DNA of 64,000 nt from contig NW_022098026.1 of assembly GCF_002288925.2 (NCBI RefSeq), positions 23,726,039 to 23,790,038 on the forward strand, written 5' to 3'. This document shows positions 35,287 to 47,340 of the stretch, one piece after another. The position numbers and the translations under genes are program-made. The notes below the pieces were generated by a model. It was not told where the DNA came from, did no database searches, and saw nothing but the letters and a program-made list of their open reading frames with translations. Within the stretch, counting starts at the first letter, position 1. Each line of letters starts with the position of its first letter. Source of the DNA: Delphinapterus leucas. Taxonomy: Eukaryota; Chordata; Mammalia; Artiodactyla; Monodontidae.

Positions 35287-38100
35287 AAAAGAAGACCTAA
35301 AATAAATGAAGAATTATGCCATGCTCTTGGATAGAAAGACTCACTGTCTCCCAAATTTTATTTATAAATTAAAATCCCAGTGGATTCTTTGTGTGGAACT
35401 CAAAAGGTGATTCTAAAATTCAAATGGAAGGACAAAAAGCCAATAGCCAAGATGCTTCTAAAAATGAAGATGGAATTTGGTTGGGGTGAAGAATGGGACC
35501 TACCCTATCAGATATCAAATTTTATTCTAAAGTTATAATAATTGATGGCACGAATTTAGCATAGGGATTCTATTAAACCAATGGAACATACTGGAGAACC
35601 TAGAAACAGACAACATGGAGACTTGATTTATGACAGAGCAGGCTTTGCAGATCAGAAGGGAAGGATGAACCATGGTGCTGGGTTAATTGGGTATCCATGT
35701 GGAAACAGATGAAATTGGATTCCTCCCTTGTCAAAAAATCAATTCCAGGTGGATTAAAGACTTAAATGGGAAAGACAAAACTATAAAACTTTGAGAAGAC
35801 AACATAGAAGTATATCTTTATGACCTTGGGATAAAAAAAAATAATATTCAAGATTCTTCAAAAGTATAAGCCATAAGAGAATATATTGTAAATTTGACTC
35901 TATTAAAAATAAGAACTCCAGTTCTTCAGAAGACACCACAGAGTAAAAATACAAACTACAAAAAATTCATATCCAAAATATTAGAACGCCATAACTTAAG
36001 AAGAAAATAACCCAAGAGAGGGGTGGAAAAGCAGACAAAGGAAATGAACAGGCATTTCATATAAGAAACAAGAATGGTCCATAAACATTTGAAAAGAAAC
36101 CCCAGCTCATCAGTACTCAGAGAAATTAATTTGAAACCACAATGAGATATCATTTCACACCCACCACAAACAGGTATTAAAAAGCTCAGCATTAACACAC
36201 GCTGGTGAGACGGTGGGGTAACAGGAATTGTCATTCACTGCTGGTGGGAGTGTAAATTGTTACAGCCACGCTGGGAACCAGTTTGTTATTGCCTAATAAA
36301 ACTGAGCAGGCTCCTACCCTACAGCCCATCAATTCTACTCGTAGGTGTAGATCCTGGGGGAACTCTTGTACATGTGCACGGGGAACATATACAAGAATGT
36401 TCATAGCAACATCCTTCAGGACAGCCCCAAACTGAAAATCACCCAAATGACACATAAATGATAGGATGGTTAAATGGTGGTAGACGCATACAGTGAAATA
36501 CAGGACAGCAGTGAAAACCGACCACGACAACTTAGTGTTAAGCCGAAGATGCGAGTCACAGAAGAACACACGCAATGTGAATCCATTCACACTGTGTTCA
36601 GAAACAGGCAGACCTCAACCACATATGGTTTAGGGATGTATACCAACGTTGTTAAAAATTACATAGAAAATCAATGGAACAATCAATAAAATTTCAGCAT
36701 TGTAGTTAGCTCTGGGAGGAGGGAAGAGATCTGATTAGAGAGGAATGTGCAGAGGGCCTCTAAGTACAGTATTCAATTCCTATTTTTATTCTGTTTCTTG
36801 AGTTGGGTGGTATGTATGCAGGTGTTAGTTTTGTTATTCTTGTTTAAATAACAAAAAATTATATACACTTATTTCTATGCCTACTGTATTTATAATTTTA
36901 AATGTCAATAACGAGGGAAAATAACAGAGTGGAGATGGGGGTGGGGGGCATAGAAAGGGCAGGGGTGACAGAAGCAGTGTGACCTGCTCAAGGAGCTGAG
37001 AAAAGACCCCACGGCTGAAGGAAGTGAAGCGGGGAGGGAGAGGGGAGGAAGGTGAGGCTGGAGAGCAGGGCAGGGGCTAGACCACAGAGCATATTCAAAG
37101 CTTCGATGACTACCTAGAAAATGGAGATGTAGTTGGCTTCACAGCATTATATAATATTACCCCTGCTGACCTCGCTGTGTACTTTAGAAGACATTTTTCG
37201 AGGTGGACCTAAAGGGACCTGCTGCCAGCTCATGATCGAGTTTTCTTTTTCAGACAACGCTTTTACTCTCAGGGCAAATCAAAGCACTGGATGGTGGCTC
37301 CCTGCTCATCCAGAACAGGGAGGCTTTGCAGGCCGGACTGGTTCTGAGACAGGCTTAGAGAAGGAAGGAGAGCAGTCTGGCAAAAGGAGCTCTGACTCTG
37401 TTGGGACATCGCTTTGGCCAGGGAAGGAGGAAGATAAACAACAAAACAAAAACAACGTCATATTCAACCTCCCTCCAGATCTACTGTATATTACGGGGGA
37501 CACTGGCCAGGGATGGTCGTTGTCATGAACATGACATACCTGTGAACATATAAACAGAATGCTGAATTTGGCTACACGGCTTTTTCCTGGGATGCACAAA
37601 CATGCCTCACATACTTGAGCCCTCTAGCCAAATGGAGTTAAGTGCTAACCTTGCTGACTCACAGAAGGGGCTCCAGGCCAGAGTCCTTGCTCCTGGTGTC
37701 AACTTAACCAGTGACTTGCTGGCCATCTCCTGAACATCATGTAATCTTTCTATCTTGGCTTCTTCATCTGGAAAAATGGGAATTGATGACAGTGAGGTCT
37801 GTGTATCACAAGTTAGTGTTGGAATCGTAGGCTGTGACTGAAATACCTCTTGGAGATCAAGGCAAGCATCTCCCAGCAGCGCCCAGAGCACCTTCAGCCC
37901 CACCCCTCGGTGGCGCCAACATGCACCATGTTTACATAACTATGGGTTTAAGTGTCTTCCCTGGTATACATGGTGAGGTCCACCTGAGGAAGGAGCTCTA
38001 TGTGTCTTGTTCGTTGCATTAACTCCAGTGCCCAGGACCAACTATGGCCCACACATTGCAATTGCTGACTGTGGCTCTTAAGCCTCTTTTTTTTTTTTTA

Positions 38101-39145
38101 ATTTAATTTTATTTATTTATTTATTTTTTAACATCTTTATTGCAGTATAATTGCTTTACAATGGTGTGTTAGTTTCTGCTTTATAACAAAGTGAATCAGT
38201 TATACATATACATATGTTCCCATATGTCTTCCCTCTTGCATCTCCCACCCTCCCACCTTCCCTATCCTACCCCTCTAGGTGGTCACAAAGCCCCGAACTG
38301 ATCTCCCTGTGCTATGCGGCTGCTTCCCACTAGCTATCTATTTTACGTTTGGTAGTGTATATATGTCCATGCCACTCTCTCACTTCGTCCCAGCTTACCC
38401 TTCCCCCTCCCCATGTCCTCAAGTCCATTCTCTAGTAGGTCTGTGTCTTTATTCCCGTCTTGCCCCTAGGTTCTTCATGACCTTTTTTTTTTTTTAGATT
38501 CCATATATATGTGTTAGCATATGGTATTTGTTTTTCTCTTTCTGACTTACTTCACTCTGTATGACAGACTCTGGGTCCATCCACCTCACTACAAATAACT
38601 CAATTTTGTTTCTTTTTATGGCTGAGTAATATTCCATTGTATATATGTGCCATATCTTCTTTATCCATTCCTCTGTCGATGGACACTTAGGTTTCTTCCA
38701 TGTCCTGGCTATTGTAAATAGAGCTGCAGTGAACATTGTGGTACATGACTCTTTTTGAATTATGGTTTTCTCAGGGTATATGCCCAGTAGTAGAATTGCT
38801 GGGTCGTATGGTAGTTCTATTTTTAGTTTCTTTTTTTTTTTTTTTTTTTTGCGGTACGCAGGCCTCTCACTGTTGTGGCCTCTCCCGTTGCAGAGCACAG
38901 GCTCTGGACGCACAGGCTCAGCAGCCATGGCTCACGGGCCCAGCAACTCTGCGGCATGTGGGATCTTCCCGGACCGGGGCACAAACCCGCGTCCCCTGGC
39001 GGACTCTCAACCACTGCGCCACCAGGGAAGCCCCCTATGTTTTGTTTTTTAAGGAACCTCCATACTGTTCTCCATAGTGGCTGAATCAATTTACATTCCC
39101 ACCAACAGTGCAAGAGGGTTCCCTTTTCTCCACACCCTCTCCAGC
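38101..39145 (-). mobile_element. 5'-truncated L1 (ORF2 C-terminus and 3' UTR)
   Basis: The reverse translation carries [40 protein letters not shown] and KEKNKYHMLTHIYGI, the end of L1 ORF2, with 3' UTR to the left. Target duplication AAGCCTCTTTT at 38090-38100 and 39146-39156. Split by the SINE at 38831. Confidence 0.92.
38831..39033 (-). mobile_element. CHR-type SINE (GTACCGC subtype) inside L1
   Basis: T-rich tail, GCGGTACGCAGGCCTCTCAC, and head CCACCAGGGAAGCCCC. Duplication CTATTTTTAGTTT (38818) and CTATGTTTTGTTTT (39034). A short internal deletion removed the GCATCGGCAG segment present in sister copies. Confidence 0.93.
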
Positions 39146-39666
39146 AAGCCTCTTTTAATTAAAGACGAGAATGAATTTTTAACTTCATAAAGTTCAGTGG
39201 TCGACTCTAGATTATCCATAGTGTTGGTATAGAAACTACCGTATAATAGTTAATTTTCTGTCTCTAAAATGCAGCCCTTCTCCCAACCCTAAGTGAACAC
39301 TCTGTAGGTTCAGGCCCTTGTTAGCTCCTGGGAATACTGAGATGCAGGACCACAAGGGCTTGGGAGTAGGTCACACTCTGTTGAGGAAGATAGTACCCCA
39401 TACCCACCAAGCTACTGAAAGGCATGAGCCCCGGAGGAGAGAGCTGAGTGCCACAGCATGGGGGTGGGGTGGGGGGGAACAGCAAACTTACATTTGGGAA
39501 AGCCGGGGACCTGAAAACTCCTCTAGAAGAGTAGGGCTGCTTACTGCCATCCCCCACTGCATCCTTGCGTCCTGGTCTCAGTCCAAGACCTCGCAGGGCC
39601 GTCGCATAAAAGGAGCTGCTCAGCCCACCCCACCCCACCCTGCACAGCAGCTAATCTCTTGGTAGA

Positions 39667-40070
39667 TCAAAATAAGTAGAGTTAATTAATATATACACAC
39701 TACTATATATAAAATAGATAACCAAATCTAAAAAGAAGTACAAATGAATGTATTTACAAAACAGAAATGCAATCAGAGACTTAGAGAATGAACTTTTGGT
39801 TATGGGGCAGGGGGGGAAGGGTGGAGGGAAGGGATAGTTAGGGGGTCTGGGATTGACATGGACACACTGCTATATTTGAAAAGGATAACCAACAAGGACA
39901 TACTGTGTAGCACAGGGAACTCTGCTCAGTGTTATGTGGCAGCCTGGGTGGGAGGGGAGTCTCGGGGAGAATGGATACATGTACATGTGTGGCTGAGGTG
40001 CTTTGCTGTGCACCTGAAACCATCACAACATTGTTAATCAGCTATACTCCAATATAAAATTAAAAGTTAA
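39667..40070 (+). mobile_element. L1 3' UTR copy, first of two
   Basis: AACTTTTGGTTATGGGGCAG, AGGATAACCAACAAGGACAT, ACTGTGTAGCACAGGGAACT and AATCAGCTATACTCCAATAT in forward order, with an A-rich end. Diverged. Confidence 0.8.
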
Positions 40071-40275
40071 AAAAAAAAGATAACCAACAAGGACCTACTG
40101 TGTAGCACAGGGAACTATACTATCTTGTAATGACCTATAATAGAAGAGAATTTTGTAAAAGAATATATATATTTATATATATATATATATATATGTATAA
40201 CTGAATCACTTTGCTCCACACCTGAAACTAACACAACATTGTAAATCAACTCTATTTCAATAAAAATATTTTAAA
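40071..40275 (+). mobile_element. L1 3' UTR copy, second of two, with internal TA repeat
   Basis: Repeats the motif order of its left neighbour from GATAACCAACAAGGACCTAC to AACTCTATTTCAATAAAAAT. A (TA)n run lies at about 40162-40199. Confidence 0.8.
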
Positions 40276-40279
40276 ATAA

Positions 40280-40515
40280 GTAATATTTACTGAGCGCTTG
40301 CTTACAATGCGCTAAATCCTGTCCATGGATTCTTTTATTTAATCCTCCTAACAACGCTATGAGACAAATACCATTACTGCCCCCATTGTAACAGATGACG
40401 AAGTGGAGGAGCCACAGTGTTCAGTCCTTGCCCAAGATCACACATCCTGGAAAATGCTAGAGCCGCATGTTTGAGTACTAGGCTAGACCTGCCTCCAGAC
40501 TCCTGGACGGGAGCT
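40280..40515 (-). repeat. MIR (reverse)
   Basis: TTTACTGAGCGCTTGCTTAC, TTTAATCCTCCTAACAACGC and CTTGCCCAAGATCACACATC are reversed MIR segments. Confidence 0.72.
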
Positions 40516-41091
40516 GACTCTGTGCCCACATGACTGACGAGGCTGGCACAGGGCCAGTGGAATGTTGCAGCAGCTCTGTGCCAGGCGCCGTGCCCCCTTC
40601 CTTCCTCACTTAACACCTCGAGACCTGAAAACACCCAGAGGCCACACAGCGGTGGATTCTTCTGTTCCTGATAAAGACTTCTTTTAAATGAGTCATTGTC
40701 TTCAAAAAGGAGGAAAAACTGTTTTTAGATCGCAGCAGAAATACCCACCCCTGCCCTCAAGTACATACCCTTTCCCTGATCCTGCTCAGATCCCCAAATC
40801 CTATCCCAGGAAGCACCAGATGCTAGAGGTCCTCGCATGCAGCCTCACAAACCCTTTGTGGCTCGGGGACCTGAGGTCACAACTGACCTCAGGAAACCAC
40901 CCGCCAGAGGTCCGTTCACTCAGACAGGCTGGGCGTCTGTCTTGGATGCCAGTGACAGGAACAGACTTGCCTCCTCAGAAGTTGGCCGTCTACCTGGTTG
41001 TCTTTATTTACTGGGTGGCGCCTTTGTTTCTGTCTTGTTCTGTCTGTCCTCCTTCCCTGCCTTTATCTATCTTGCTCTCTTTTCCTATCAC

Positions 41092-41117
41092 TCCATTCAT
41101 TCATTCATTCATTCATT
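41092..41117. repeat. (ATTC)n microsatellite
   Basis: Six or so ATTC units after TATCACTCC. Confidence 0.85.
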
Positions 41118-41344
41118 TTTGTTTTCACCTTATTTACTGAGCTTCTGTCTGATGCATAGGTTTCCACCTTTGATTTCTCTCCTATTCAGGTGGCCCCCTG
41201 CCATGAGGGCCACTGCCTAGCTGTTCACTGTGAAGCTGAGCCATCACCCTTATCTCCTTCGCTGACCAATCCCAGAGCTTGGGCTGGGTCAAGCTATGGC
41301 CACTTGGATGTTTCCTGCCAGCTAGATAATATATTCCTATTTTT

Positions 41345-42375
41345 TTTAACAGCTTTATTGAGCTATAGTTACATAAAGTTCAACGATTTTAAGCATACAG
41401 TTCAATGACTTGGCAGATGTAAAAAGGGAATGACTAACAAAATCAAGATGTAGAACATTTCTATCACCCCCAAAAGTTTCCTTGTGCCCCTTTGCAATCA
41501 ATCATCTCTCCCCATACCTGGCTCTTGGTAATCCCTAATCTTGCCGTCACTATAGTTTTGGCTTTTTTTAGAATGTTACATAAATGGCATCACAGAATAT
41601 GTGATTTCGTGTTTCATGCTTCTTTTACTTAGGATGATGTTAAGATTCTTCCATGTAGCTGCATGTATTCCTGAGGAATATTCCACTGTGTTTGTACCAC
41701 AGTTTGTTTATTCGTTCACCCATTGATTGGCATTTGGGTTGTTTCCTGTTTCTGGCTAAAATAAATAAAGCTGCTATGAACATTCATGTACAAGTCCTTG
41801 TATGGACATAAGTTTGCATTTCTCTTAGGTAAAAACTTGTGAGTAGGATGCTGAGTAGAGTGGTAAGTGTATATTTCACTTTATTTAAAACGGTCAACTT
41901 GTTGTCCTGTGTGGTGGCACCATTTTACATCTCCATCAGCAACATATAAGAATTCTAGGGCTTCCCTGGTGGTGCAGTGGTTGGGAGCCCGCCTGCCGAT
42001 GCAGGGGACGCGGGTTCGTGCCCCGGTCCGGGAGGATCCCACATGCCGCGGAGAGGCTGGGCACGTGAGCCATGGCCGCTGAGCCTGCGCGTCTGGAGCC
42101 TGTGCTCTGCAACGGGAGAGGCCACAACAGTGAGAGGCCCAAGTACCGAAAAAAAAAATTCTAGTTGCTCCACATCCTCACCACCACTTGGTATGGTCAG
42201 TTTTTAACTTTAGCCAGTCTTATAGGTGTATAGTGGTATCTCATGGTGGTTTTACTTTGTATTTTCTTGATAATTGTTGATGTGGAGCACTTTTTCATGT
42301 ACTTACTGGCCACTCAATATATCTTCTTCTGTGATGTCTTTTGCCCACTTTTTAATTGGATTATTTGTCTTCTGA
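41345..42375 (-). mobile_element. Old L1 3' part
   Basis: Reverse-oriented L1: CAGCTTTATTGAGCTATAGT (3' UTR), TGAGGAATATTCCACTGTGT, GGCATTTGGGTTGTTTCCTG, and ending near TTTGCCCACTTTTTAATTGG in ORF2. No frame survives. Interrupted by a SINE at 41959. Confidence 0.82.
41959..42156 (+). mobile_element. CHR-type SINE (GTACCGC subtype) inside old L1
   Basis: Starts GGCTTCCCTGGTGGTGCAGT and ends GGCCCAAGTACCGAAAAAAA. Duplication AATTCTAG at 41951-41958 and 42157-42164. One of the best-preserved copies in the window. Confidence 0.96.
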
Positions 42376-43104
42376 ATGGGTTACGAGTTTCCCCAGTCTT
42401 TTCTTAATCTCCCTTTTCTTCTTCTTTCCTCTATCCCTCTGGATCTATCTCTTTCTCCCACTGTGTCTCAGTCTCAGTTTCTGACTCTCTCCCCAACTTT
42501 CAGAGTTGTCCACTATCTCCCTCTCTCCCTCCTCCTCCTTCTCCATTTGTATTCTTCCTTCTCCTCTCAGACACCTCAAAATCTGAGAATCTGTCCTCGT
42601 TTCCCATTCCACATTAGAAGGAACTCCATCACAAGCCCAGTGATTTCAGTTCTGGCAGGGTTCCATGTTCCAAATAGGGGGAAAGATCCCCTCTCTAGTC
42701 GAAGACCTAGAGAGGTAAAAAGCCTGGTATAATGAAGGGATGACTTTTTTGCATGCTGGCATCTTCCTCCTCCCTAAGTGATTAACAGTGTTTATGGATG
42801 GCAGGGCTTTTTACTCAAACATAACACTGGAAAGTCACAGGTGTTAAGTGAGGTTCATCCTGCTTAATCAGTGGTCCAACAGCCTACACAAACATAAGAT
42901 TAGTTGTTCACACAACAAGGCCCTCCCTTGGCACATCTCCCAATCCGAGCAGGGTTTTATCTTGCCCAGTTGCAGGGAAGGAGATCCTAGCCCAAAGCCA
43001 GCAGCTTGTTTAAGGAAACCAGTATGAAAGTGTTTGATTGCAAAGCTCAGAGCACTTTATGCAGTGTTAGAGGCTTTCAGATGGATAACCATGGAATAGT
43101 CTTT

Positions 43105-43593
43105 GGGGTTTTTTTTTAAATACAATTTTTAAAGGTCACACTCCATTTACAGTTATTACTAAATATTGGCTATATTCCCCATGTTGTAAATACATCCTTG
43201 TAGCCTATCTTATACACAATAGTTTGTACCTCCCACTTCCCCACCCCTATATTGTCCCTCCTGCCTCTCCCCACTGGTAACGACTAGTTTATTCTTCATA
43301 TCTGTGAGTCTGCTCTGTTTTTGTGATATTTACTTGTTTGCTGTATTTTTTAGATTCCACGTATAAGTGATATCATACAGTATTTGTCTTCCTCTGTCTG
43401 ACTTATTTCGCTTAGCATAATGCCCTCCAAGTCCATCCATGTTGCTGCAAACAGCAAAATTTTGTTCTTTTTTATGGCTGAGTAGTATTCCAGTGTATCA
43501 ATATACCACATCTTCTTTATCCATTCATCTCTTGATGGACACTTAAGTTGCCTCCATATCTTGGCAATCGTAAATAATGCTGCTGTAAGCATT
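43105..43593 (-). mobile_element. Older L1, 3' portion (left of the nested L1)
   Basis: 3' UTR from the T run at 43110, then the ORF2 C-terminus. Reverse translation gives MLTAALFTIAKIWRQLKCPS and DEWIKKMWYIDTLEYYSAIK. It is cut at 43593 and resumes at 50243. Confidence 0.9.
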
Positions 43594-43620
43594 GGAGTGC
43601 ATGTATCTTTTCTTTTTTTT

Positions 43621-45087
43621 TTAATTTTTGAATTTAGTTTTATTTATTTTTTTATACAACAGGTTCTTATTAGTCATCAATTTTATACACATCAGTGTAT
43701 ACATGTCAACCCCAATCTCCCAATTCATCACACAACCACCACCACCCCCCTGCCGCTTCCCCCCTTGGTGTCCATACGTTTGTTCTCTACATCTGTGTCT
43801 CAATTTCTGCCCTGCAAACCAGTTCATCTGTACAATTTTTCTAGGTCCACATATATATATATGAGTTAATATACGATATTTGTTTTTCTCTTTCTGACTT
43901 ACTTCACTCTGTATGACAGTCACTAGATCTATCCACGTCTCAGCAAATGACCCAATTTCATTCTTTATTATGGCTGAGTAATATTCCATTCTATATATGT
44001 AACACATCTTCTTTATCCATTCACCTGTCGATGGACATTTAGGTTGCTTCTGTGACCTGGCTATTGTAAACAGTGCTGCAATGAACATTGGGGTGCATGT
44101 GTCTCTTTGAATTATGGTTTTCTCTGGGTATATGCCCAGTAGTGGGATTGCTGGATCACATAATAATTCTATTTTTAGTTTTTTAAGGAACCTCCATACT
44201 GTTCTCCATAGTGGTTGTATCAATTTACATTCCCACCAACAGTGCAAGACGGTTCCCTTTCCTCCACACCCTCTCCAGCATTTGTTGTTTGTAGATTTTC
44301 TGATAATGCCCATTCTAACTGGTTTGAGGTGATACCTCATTGTAGTTTTGATTTGCATTTCTCTAATCATTACTGATGTTGAGCAACTTTTCATGTGCTT
44401 CTTGGCCATCTGTAAGTCTTCCTTGCAGAAATGTCTATGTAGGTCTTTGGCCCACTTTTGAATTGGGTTGTTTGTTTTTGTAATATTGAGCTGCATGAGC
44501 TGTTTATATATTTTGGAGATTAATCTTTTGTCCATTGATTTATTTGCAAATATTTTCTCCCATTCTGAGGATTGTCTTTTCGTCTTGTTTATGGTTTCCT
44601 TTGCTGTGCAAAAGCTTTGAAGTTTCATTAGGTCCCATTTGTTTATTTTTGTTTTTATTTCCATTACTCTAGGAGGTGGATCAGAAAAGATCTTCCTGTG
44701 ATTTATGTCACAGAGTGTCCTTCCTATGTTTTCCTCTAAGACTTCTATAGTGTGCAGTCTTACATTTAGGTCTCTAATCCATTTTGAGTTTATTTTTGTG
44801 TATAGTGTTAGGGGGTGTTCTAATTTCATTCTTTTACATGCAGCTGTCCAGTTTTCCCAGCACCACCTACTGAGGAGACTGTCTTTTCTCCATTGTATAT
44901 CCTTGCCTCCTTTGTCATAGAGTAGCTGACCATAGGTGCGTGGGTTTATCTCTGGGCTTTCTATCTTGTTACATTGATCTATATTTCTGTTTTTGTGCCA
45001 GTAACATATTGTCTTGATTACTGTAGCTTTGTAGTATAATCTGAAGTCAGGGAGTCTGATTCCTCCAGCTCCACTTTTTTCCCTCAA
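43621..45087 (-). pseudogene. L1 ORF2p C-terminal open frame (488 codons), no stop at the usual place
   Basis: This is the longest open frame in the window. It covers the end of the thumb and the Cys-rich C-terminal region of the L1 ORF2 protein: [52 protein letters not shown] and [18 protein letters not shown]. The usual ending THIYGI-stop is changed by a TA-repeat expansion near 43855, so the frame runs about 75 codons further into the 3' UTR. It is part of the dead L1 and not a host gene. Confidence 0.9.
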
Positions 45088-45141
45088 GACTGCTTTGGAT
45101 ATTCAGGGTCTTTTGTGCCTACATACAAATTTTAAGATTTT

Positions 45142-45840
45142 TTATTCTAGTTCCGTAAAAAATGCCATTGGTAATTTGATAGGGATTGCATTGAGTCTGT
45201 AGATTGCTTTGGGTAGTATAGTCATTTTTNNNNNNNNNNNNNNNNNNNNNNNNNNNNNNNNNNNNNNNNNNNNNNNNNNNNNNNNNNNNNNNNNNNNNNN
45301 NNNNNNNNNNNNNNNNNNNNNNNNNNNNNTAGGGATTGCATTGAGTCTGTAGATTGCTTTGGGTAGTATAGTCATTTTCACAATATTGATTCTTCCAATG
45401 CAAGAACATGGTATATCCCTCCATCTGTTGGTATCATCTTTAATTTCTTTCATCAGTGTCTTATAGTTTTCTGCATACAGGTCTTTTGTCTCCCTAGGTA
45501 GGTTTATTCCTCGGTATTTTATTCTTTTTGTTGCAGTGGTAAATGGGAGTGTTTCCTTAATTTCACTTTCAGATTTTTCATCATTAGTATATAGGAATAC
45601 AGGAGATTTCTGTGCATTAATTTTGTATCCTGCAACTTTACCAAATTCATTGATTAGCTCTAGTAGTTTTCTGGTGGCATCTTTAGGATTCTCTATGTAT
45701 GGTATCATGTCATCTGCAAAGAGTGACAGCTTTACTTCTTCTTTTCCAATTTGTATTCCTTTTATTTCTTTTTCTTCTCTGATTGCTGTGGCTAGGACTT
45801 CCAAAACTATGTTCAATACTAGTGGTGAGAGTGAACATCC
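45142..45840 (-). pseudogene. L1 ORF2 reverse-transcriptase palm segment with FADD motif, crossing the gap
   Basis: Decayed L1 ORF2 frame. It shows [20 protein letters not shown], the metal-binding FADD at about 45715, [16 protein letters not shown] and [20 protein letters not shown]. The frame passes through the 100 N and repeats the [15 protein letters not shown] segment on the far side, which shows the duplicated gap flank at protein level. Confidence 0.9.
45230..45329. other. Assembly gap (100 N) with duplicated flanks
   Basis: Exactly 100 N, a conventional unknown-size gap. The ~49 bp ending GTAGTATAGTCATTTT before the gap recur immediately after it (45330-45378). This implies overlapping contig ends that were not merged. 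Confidence 0.97.
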
Positions 45841-45974
45841 TTGTCTTGTTCCTGATCTTAAGGAAATGCTTTCAGTTTTTCACCATTGAGAATGATGTTC
45901 GCTGGGGTTTGTCATATGTGGCCTTTATTATGTTGAGGTAGGTTCCCTCTATGCCCACTTTCTGGAGAGTTTTT

Positions 45975-46242
45975 TTTTTTTAACCATTTTTAAAAATATT
46001 TATTTAGTTATTTTTTTTTGGCTGCATTGGGTCTTCGCTGCTGCGCGTGGGCTCCCTCCAAAAGCGGTGAGCAGGGGCCACCCCTCTTTGCGGTGCGCAG
46101 GCCTCCCACTGTGGTGGCCTCTCCTGCCGTGGAGCACAGGCTTCAGGTGTGCAGACCTCAGTACTGGTGGCACACAGGCTCAGCAGTTGTGGCCCGCAGG
46201 CTCCAGAACACAGGCTCAGCAGTTGTGGCGCACGGGCCCAGG
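45975..46242 (-). mobile_element. Truncated CHR-type SINE with internal duplication, in L1
   Basis: TATTTATTTAGTTATTTTTT tail then GGCTGCATTGGGTCTTCGCT. It contains CACAGGCTCAGCAGTTGTGG twice (about 46166 and 46208) and lacks the usual ACCAGGGAAGCCC head. Flanked by CTGGAGAGTTTTT at 45962 and 46243. Confidence 0.85.
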
Positions 46243-46344
46243 CTGGAGAGTTTTTATCATAAATTGGTGTTGAATTTTGTCAAGAGCTTTTTCTGCATCT
46301 ACTGAGACGATCATATGGTTTTTCTTCTTCAATTTGTTAATATG

Positions 46345-46830
46345 CTATATCACATTGATTGATTTGTGGATATTGAAGAATCCTTGCATCCCTGGGATAA
46401 ATCCCACTTGATCATTGTGTATGATCCTTTTAATGTGTTTTTGGATTCTGTTTGCTAGTAATTGGTTGAGGATTTTTGGATCTATATTCATCAGTGACAT
46501 TGGTCTGTAATTTTCTTTTTTTGTAGTATCTTTGTCCGGTTTTGGTATCAGGGTGATAGTGGCCTCATAGAATGAGTTTGGGAGTGTTCCTTCCTCTGCA
46601 ATTTTTTGGAAGAGTTTGAGAAGGATGGGTGTCAGCTCTTCTCTTAATGTTTGATAGAATTCACCTGTGAAGCCATCTGGTCCTAGACTTTTGTTTGTTG
46701 GAGGATTTTTAATCACAGTTTCAATTTCATTACTTGTGATTGGTCTGTTCATATTTTCTATTTCTTCCTGGTTCAGTCTTGGAAGGTTATACCTTTCTAG
46801 GAATTTGTCCATTTCTTCCAGGCTGTCCAT
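46345..46830 (-). pseudogene. L1 ORF2 reverse-transcriptase N-terminal segment
   Basis: Shows [60 protein letters not shown] and [20 protein letters not shown], the finger region of L1 reverse transcriptase. Separated from the palm by a SINE and a frame break. Confidence 0.9.
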
Positions 46831-47340
46831 TTTATTGGCATAGAGTTGCTTGTAGTAGTTGCTTAGGATGGTTTGTATTTCTGCGGTGTCTTTTGAAACT
46901 TCTCCTTTTTCGTTTTTTAATTTTATTGACTTGAGTCCTCTACCTCTTTTTCCTGATGAGTCTGGCTAACGGTTTATCCATTTTGTTTATCTTCTCAAAG
47001 AACCAGCTTTTAGTTTTATTGATCTTTGCTATTGTTTTCTTTGTTTCTATTTTATTTATTTCTGCTCTGATCTTTATGATTTCCTTCCTTCTGCTAAATT
47101 TGGGTTTTGTTTATTCTTCTTTCTCTAGTTCCTTTAGGTGTAAGGTTAGATTGTTTATTTGAGATTTTTCTTGTTTCTTGAGGTAGGCTTGTATAGCTAT
47201 AAACTTCTCTCTTGGAACTGCTTTTGCTGCATCCCATAGGTTTTGGATCCTCGTATTTTCATTGTCATTTGTCTCTAGGTATTTTTTGATTTCCTCTTTG
47301 ATTTCTTCAGTGATCTCTTGGATATTTAGTAACGTATTGT

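Larger units (their letters stand above)
33672..36915 (+). mobile_element. L1 (ORF2 reverse transcriptase to 3' UTR), 5'-truncated
   Basis: On the + strand the decayed translation shows L1 ORF2 motifs, such as FTGEFFHAFKEG near 33740. Further on are YADD-region DNA (TATTTGTAGATGATACTG near 34620), the CNWNC-terminal part (36200-36500) and 3' UTR to about 36915. It lacks ORF1 and the endonuclease. It is broken by many stops and by three later insertions, at 34165, 34772 and 35053. Dead. Confidence 0.85.

Noticed and set aside
43621..45087. 488-codon open frame as a possible host gene
   Set aside because: Its sequence is L1 ORF2 C-terminus throughout; the length comes from a lost stop.
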